Assembly: GCA_017964745.1 (NCBI GenBank) | Contig: JAGCRJ010000070.1 | Coordinates: forward strand, 1 to 8,061 | Length of the DNA: 8,061 nt | Direction of reading: 5' to 3' | From: Lachnospiraceae bacterium | GTDB lineage: Bacteria > Bacillota > Clostridia > Lachnospirales > Lachnospiraceae | In this document: positions 6,000 through 8,061 of the stretch, piece after piece | Layout of the letters: each line of letters starts with the position of its first letter | How positions within the stretch are numbered: the stretch's first letter is position 1 | Made by a program: the position numbers and the translations under genes | Notes under the pieces: generated by a model | Told to the model about the DNA's origin: nothing | Databases searched by the model: none | What the model saw: the letters and a program-made list of their open reading frames with translations, nothing else

Positions 6000-6479
6000 A
6001 TGAACTATGATAAAGCCATGAATATGGACAAGGTCAGCTTCGGGGAGATGCCGCCTCAGGCTTTCCTTCTGGGATTGCTGAGCGCATTTGATAACAGATA
6101 CCAGGCTGCCGCGGATAAATATTTCAGGGAGATCACGTGGAAACAGTTCTTTGCGATCATCTGCATCAACATGTGCAAAGAGCCGCCGACGCTCAATGAC
6201 CTTTCGGATGTAATGGGAAGCTCTCATCAGAATGTGAAGCAGATCCTGCTGAAGCTTGAAAGCAAGGGCTTCGTCTCGATGAAGACCGATGATAACGATA
6301 AAAGAAAGCAGAGATATTTCGTTACCGATAAGTGCAGGAAATTCCTGGAGGAGAATGATAACCGGAGCAGGAACAGCGCAGTGATAATCGAAGAGATATT
6401 CGAAGGCGTAAGCGGAAAAGACCTCACGGTTACGATAGAAACGATCATGAAAATGGAAAGGAATCTGGAGAAGATATGA
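6000..6479 (+). CDS. MarR-family winged-helix transcriptional regulator
   Basis: This 159-residue protein has the usual MarR length and layout. Residues 18-45 form the dimerisation helix and 46-63 the next helix (TWKQFFAIICINMCKEPP). LNDLSDVMGSSHQNVKQILLKLESKGF (65-91) is the helix-turn-helix, with SSHQNVKQILLKLE as the recognition helix. KTDDNDKRKQRYFVT (95-109) is the beta wing with the family D-x-R (Asp100, Arg102). The C-terminal helices return to the dimer interface. Cysteines at 55, 59 and 112 could sense oxidants or electrophiles, as in OhrR- or QsrR-like regulators, but this is speculation. ATG 6000 has GAGGG (5988-5992) just upstream. The stop overlaps the next start (ATGA, 6476-6479), so the flavodoxin is translationally coupled. 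It probably represses its own operon through the dyad at 5931-5970. Confidence 0.9.
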   Translation: MNYDKAMNMDKVSFGEMPPQAFLLGLLSAFDNRYQAAADKYFREITWKQFFAIICINMCKEPPTLNDLSDVMGSSHQNVKQILLKLESKGFVSMKTDDNDKRKQRYFVTDKCRKFLEENDNRSRNSAVIIEEIFEGVSGKDLTVTIETIMKMERNLEKI

Positions 6480-7000
6480 AGACACTGGTAGTTTACACAT
6501 CACAAACGGGATTTACGAAGAAATATTCACAATGGCTTTCGGATGAGATGAAAGCGGACATGTATGACCTGAAAGAAGTACAGAAGAAAGATGACTCCTT
6601 TTTTTCTGACTATGAAGCTATAGTTTATGCCGGATGGGCCATGGCGGGAAAGATCGTAAAGTCAAACTGGTTCCTGAGCAAGGCAGCCGGCTGGAAGGGA
6701 AAAAAGCTTGCACTGATCTGCGTCGGAGGATGTCCCGGAGATGCTCCCGAGTGCGAAGCGATGATGAAGACCGTTCTGAGTGAGGAGCAGAGCTCATATA
6801 TTAAAGCTTTCTACTGTCAGGGCGGATTTAACTTTGACAGGATGAACACGGCTTCCAAGTTAGCCATGAAGATGTTTATCGGTTCCCTGAAAAAGAAACC
6901 CGATGAAAAGTCGAAGACTATGGCTGAGATGATATCCAAGGGCTATGACATATCGGATGTAAAGTACATACAGCCTGTGGTATCATATCTGCGCGGATAA
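6476..7000 (+). CDS. Flavodoxin domain protein (flavodoxin_5 / HemG-like type)
   Basis: This is a 174-residue cytoplasmic FMN-binding protein. The phosphate loop is YTSQTGFTKK (residues 7-16) after strand TLVV. The second loop is GWAMAGKIVK (53-62) and the third is VGGCPGDAPE (83-92). This set is typical of the flavodoxin_5 group, which includes protoporphyrinogen oxidase HemG and many small flavodoxins in Clostridia. It is distinct from the flavodoxin at 671-1108. The long middle segment GFNFDRMNTASKLAMKMFIG (117-136) and a Lys-rich C-terminal part fit the family. GGAG at 6467-6470 lies in the end of the MarR gene, five bases before the ATG. The ATGA overlap makes it the second gene of a MarR-controlled operon, ended by the hairpin at 7031-7068. 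A role in redox or electrophile stress is likely by context but not shown. HemG activity is doubtful without other heme genes nearby. Confidence 0.85.
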   Translation: MKTLVVYTSQTGFTKKYSQWLSDEMKADMYDLKEVQKKDDSFFSDYEAIVYAGWAMAGKIVKSNWFLSKAAGWKGKKLALICVGGCPGDAPECEAMMKTVLSEEQSSYIKAFYCQGGFNFDRMNTASKLAMKMFIGSLKKKPDEKSKTMAEMISKGYDISDVKYIQPVVSYLRG

Positions 7001-7030
7001 GATTGTATACACGCATAATGATATATAGCA

Positions 7031-7068
7031 AAAAAGAGCCTAAAAATAGCGTTTTTCGGGCTCTTTTT
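7031..7068 (+). terminator. Intrinsic terminator of the MarR-flavodoxin operon
   Basis: AAAAAGAGCC (7031-7040) pairs with GGCTCTTTTT (7059-7068). Inside, AAAAA (7042-7046) pairs with TTTTT (7052-7056) around the loop TAGCG, with a T-G wobble and one bulged C at 7057. The right arm ends in five T residues and is followed by CC and another T-run. It starts 30 bases after the flavodoxin stop. Confidence 0.88.
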
Positions 7069-7090
7069 CCTTTTTCTGCAGGTTAAATTG

Positions 7091-7099
7091 TGGTAAAAT
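7091..7099 (+). promoter_or_regulatory. Predicted extended -10 promoter of the NuoE/NuoF operon
   Basis: TGGTAAAAT (7091-7099) is an extended -10 element: TG, one base, then TAAAAT (5/6 to TATAAT). No clear -35 is seen, which is common for extended -10 promoters. The predicted start is near 7106, giving a leader of about 40 bases. AGGAGG (7135-7140) lies five bases before the ATG at 7146. Confidence 0.55.
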
Positions 7100-7145
7100 T
7101 AGGCTTTGTGAGTGACAGTTCAAATAATTCTTTTAGGAGGATTTC

Positions 7146-7631
7146 ATGGCCAGATTACAGGAAGCAGCCGTGAAGCAGATCGAAGAGATCTGTGACAGGT
7201 ACTGCGACGAAAAAACCCCGCTTATGATGATCCTGAGCGATATCCAGAATGAGTACGGATATATTCCTCTGGAGGTTCAGGAGATAGTTTCCGCCAAGAC
7301 CGGCATCTCGGTAGCGGAGATCTACGGGGTGGTTACTTTCTATTCTTTCTTTTCACTTACCCCCAAGGGAAAATATGTTATCGGCTGCTGCCTCGGAACG
7401 GCATGCTATGTCAAGGGAGCCCAGAATGTCATCGACAGATTTTCGGAGCTTCTCGGCATTCGTGCGGGCGAGACCACCGAAGACGGTCTTTTCACTCTTG
7501 ATGCACTCAGATGTATCGGAGCCTGCGGAATCGCGCCTGCGGTAAGCATCAACGGCAAGGTTTACCCCAAGGTTGAGCCCGGTCAGGTAGAAGATATCAT
7601 CGAATCCTACAGAAAGGAGGCATCGGCGTGA
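7146..7631 (+). CDS. NuoE/HydC-like thioredoxin-fold [2Fe-2S] subunit of an electron-bifurcating hydrogenase or NADH dehydrogenase
   Basis: This 161-residue protein has the usual length for the 24-kDa subunit family (NuoE, HydC, HndA). Residues 1-70 are the N-terminal helical bundle, with LMMILSDIQNEYGYIP (26-41) and IYGVVTFYSFFSL (59-71), both strong family signatures. The [2Fe-2S] ligands are Cys82 and Cys87 (CLGTAC) and Cys123 and Cys127 (CIGAC). The protein passes electrons between NAD(P)H-linked flavin in the NuoF-like partner and other iron-sulfur centres. The start is set by AGGAGG at 7135-7140. It overlaps the next gene by four bases (GTGA), so the two proteins are coupled and surely form a complex. 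In an anaerobic Clostridium-like genome with no other nuo genes beside it, a bifurcating [FeFe] hydrogenase (HydABC) is the likely assembly. The hydrogenase subunit gene is not inside the window, so this remains inference. Confidence 0.9.
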   Translation: MARLQEAAVKQIEEICDRYCDEKTPLMMILSDIQNEYGYIPLEVQEIVSAKTGISVAEIYGVVTFYSFFSLTPKGKYVIGCCLGTACYVKGAQNVIDRFSELLGIRAGETTEDGLFTLDALRCIGACGIAPAVSINGKVYPKVEPGQVEDIIESYRKEASA

Positions 7632-8061
7632 ACAGGATCAATACAGTCGAAGAACTTGAACAGAAGATAGCAAGATGTACCGGATGTGTTGATTCCAAGC
7701 TTACGGGTGCGGATGAAAAGAGACACATCGTTCTTTGCGGCGGTACCGGATGTCTTTCGAGCAATTCAAAAGAGATCATGGAAAAGTTCAAGACCGTTCT
7801 CGAAGAAAAAGGTCTGTCTGATAAAGTAACCGTCAATCTTGTCGGATGTTTCGGTTTCTGTTCACAGGGACCTTTCGTCAAGATCTATCCCGAGAATACT
7901 CTCTATCGTATGGTCAGCGAAGCTGATGTTGAGGAGATAGTTGAAAAGGATATCATCAACAATACCATAGTAGATCGGCTTCTTTATGTGGAACCCGTTA
8001 CCGGAGACAAAGTTTCAAGTCAGGAAGACATTAACTTCTATAAGAAACAGCGCCGTGTAGC
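7628..8061 (+). CDS. NuoF/HydB-like flavoprotein subunit, N-terminal part (3' end outside window)
   Basis: The first 144 residues are present and the frame is open to the window end. The GTG at 7628 is chosen because AAAGGAGG (7613-7620) lies seven bases before it and the start overlaps the NuoE-like stop as GTGA. Residues 33-110 form a thioredoxin-like [2Fe-2S] domain with Cys37 and Cys42 (CGGTGC) and Cys74 and Cys78 (CFGFC). This domain is present in HydB/HndC-type proteins but not in E. coli-type NuoF. An additional CTGC (Cys17, Cys20) sits before it. The segment ERLL-like DRLLYVEPVTGDKV (118-131) and FYKKQRRVA (136-144) align with the linker into the NADH/FMN-binding NuoF core, as in Thermotoga HydB. 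The FMN, NAD and [4Fe-4S] sites would be downstream. The protein oxidises or reduces NAD(P)H in a bifurcating complex. Confidence in the family is high and in the exact complex moderate. Confidence 0.88.
   Translation, partial: MNRINTVEELEQKIARCTGCVDSKLTGADEKRHIVLCGGTGCLSSNSKEIMEKFKTVLEEKGLSDKVTVNLVGCFGFCSQGPFVKIYPENTLYRMVSEADVEEIVEKDIINNTIVDRLLYVEPVTGDKVSSQEDINFYKKQRRV

Noticed and set aside
5940..6503. Long minus-strand frame of 187 codons opposite the MarR gene
   Set aside because: It has no ribosome binding site or recognisable domain and is antisense to a clear MarR gene across its whole length.
1..8061. tRNA, rRNA, CRISPR array, insertion sequence or att site
   Set aside because: No cloverleaf, regular repeat-spacer pattern, transposase motif or flanking terminal repeats were seen. 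No gap between genes exceeds about 200 bases.

Overview
The window most likely comes from an anaerobic, low-to-moderate-GC Firmicute of class Clostridia (gut or rumen type). The grounds are strong AGGAGG-type ribosome binding sites, an MKK-type lipoprotein signal, a staphylococcal/Geobacillus-type secreted lipase, and NuoE/NuoF-like subunits of the kind found with electron-bifurcating [FeFe] hydrogenases. I cannot place it at family or genus level from the sequence alone.

Layout. (1) 1-1108: the 3' end of a secreted lipase gene, then a small flavodoxin gene, closed by a strong intrinsic terminator at 1128-1161. (2) 1162-5244: a regulator/transporter block. It starts with a promoter that has a perfect dyad just upstream, followed by an XRE-type regulator with a helical-repeat (TPR-like) C-terminus. 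A complete half-size ABC exporter lies 23 bases downstream. A surface lipoprotein follows, with an acidic Glu/Pro linker, an IseA-like region, a CxxC motif and a C-terminal beta-rich region. A hairpin terminator ends the block and serves both strands. (3) 5275-5823, minus strand: a zinc-ribbon membrane protein with two TM helices. (4) 5824-5999: a divergent intergenic region with a dyad over the predicted minus-strand -10 and a large 40-bp dyad over the predicted MarR promoter. (5) 6000-7068: a MarR-type regulator gene translationally coupled (ATGA overlap) to a second, different flavodoxin gene, with a terminator. (6) 7091-8061: a new operon starting with an extended -10 promoter, a NuoE/HydC-like [2Fe-2S] protein, and, with a GTGA overlap, the N-terminal 144 residues of a NuoF/HydB-like protein cut by the window end.

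How the parts may work together. The XRE regulator, ABC exporter and lipoprotein read in one direction with no terminator between them, so they plausibly form an envelope or export stress module. The substrate and inducer are unknown. The MarR-flavodoxin pair looks like an autoregulated redox-response operon. The NuoE/NuoF pair should pass electrons between NAD(P)H, ferredoxin and a hydrogenase or similar partner encoded downstream. Nothing here proves a new system. The best leads are the XRE-TPR/ABC/IseA-like lipoprotein block and the double MarR operator.
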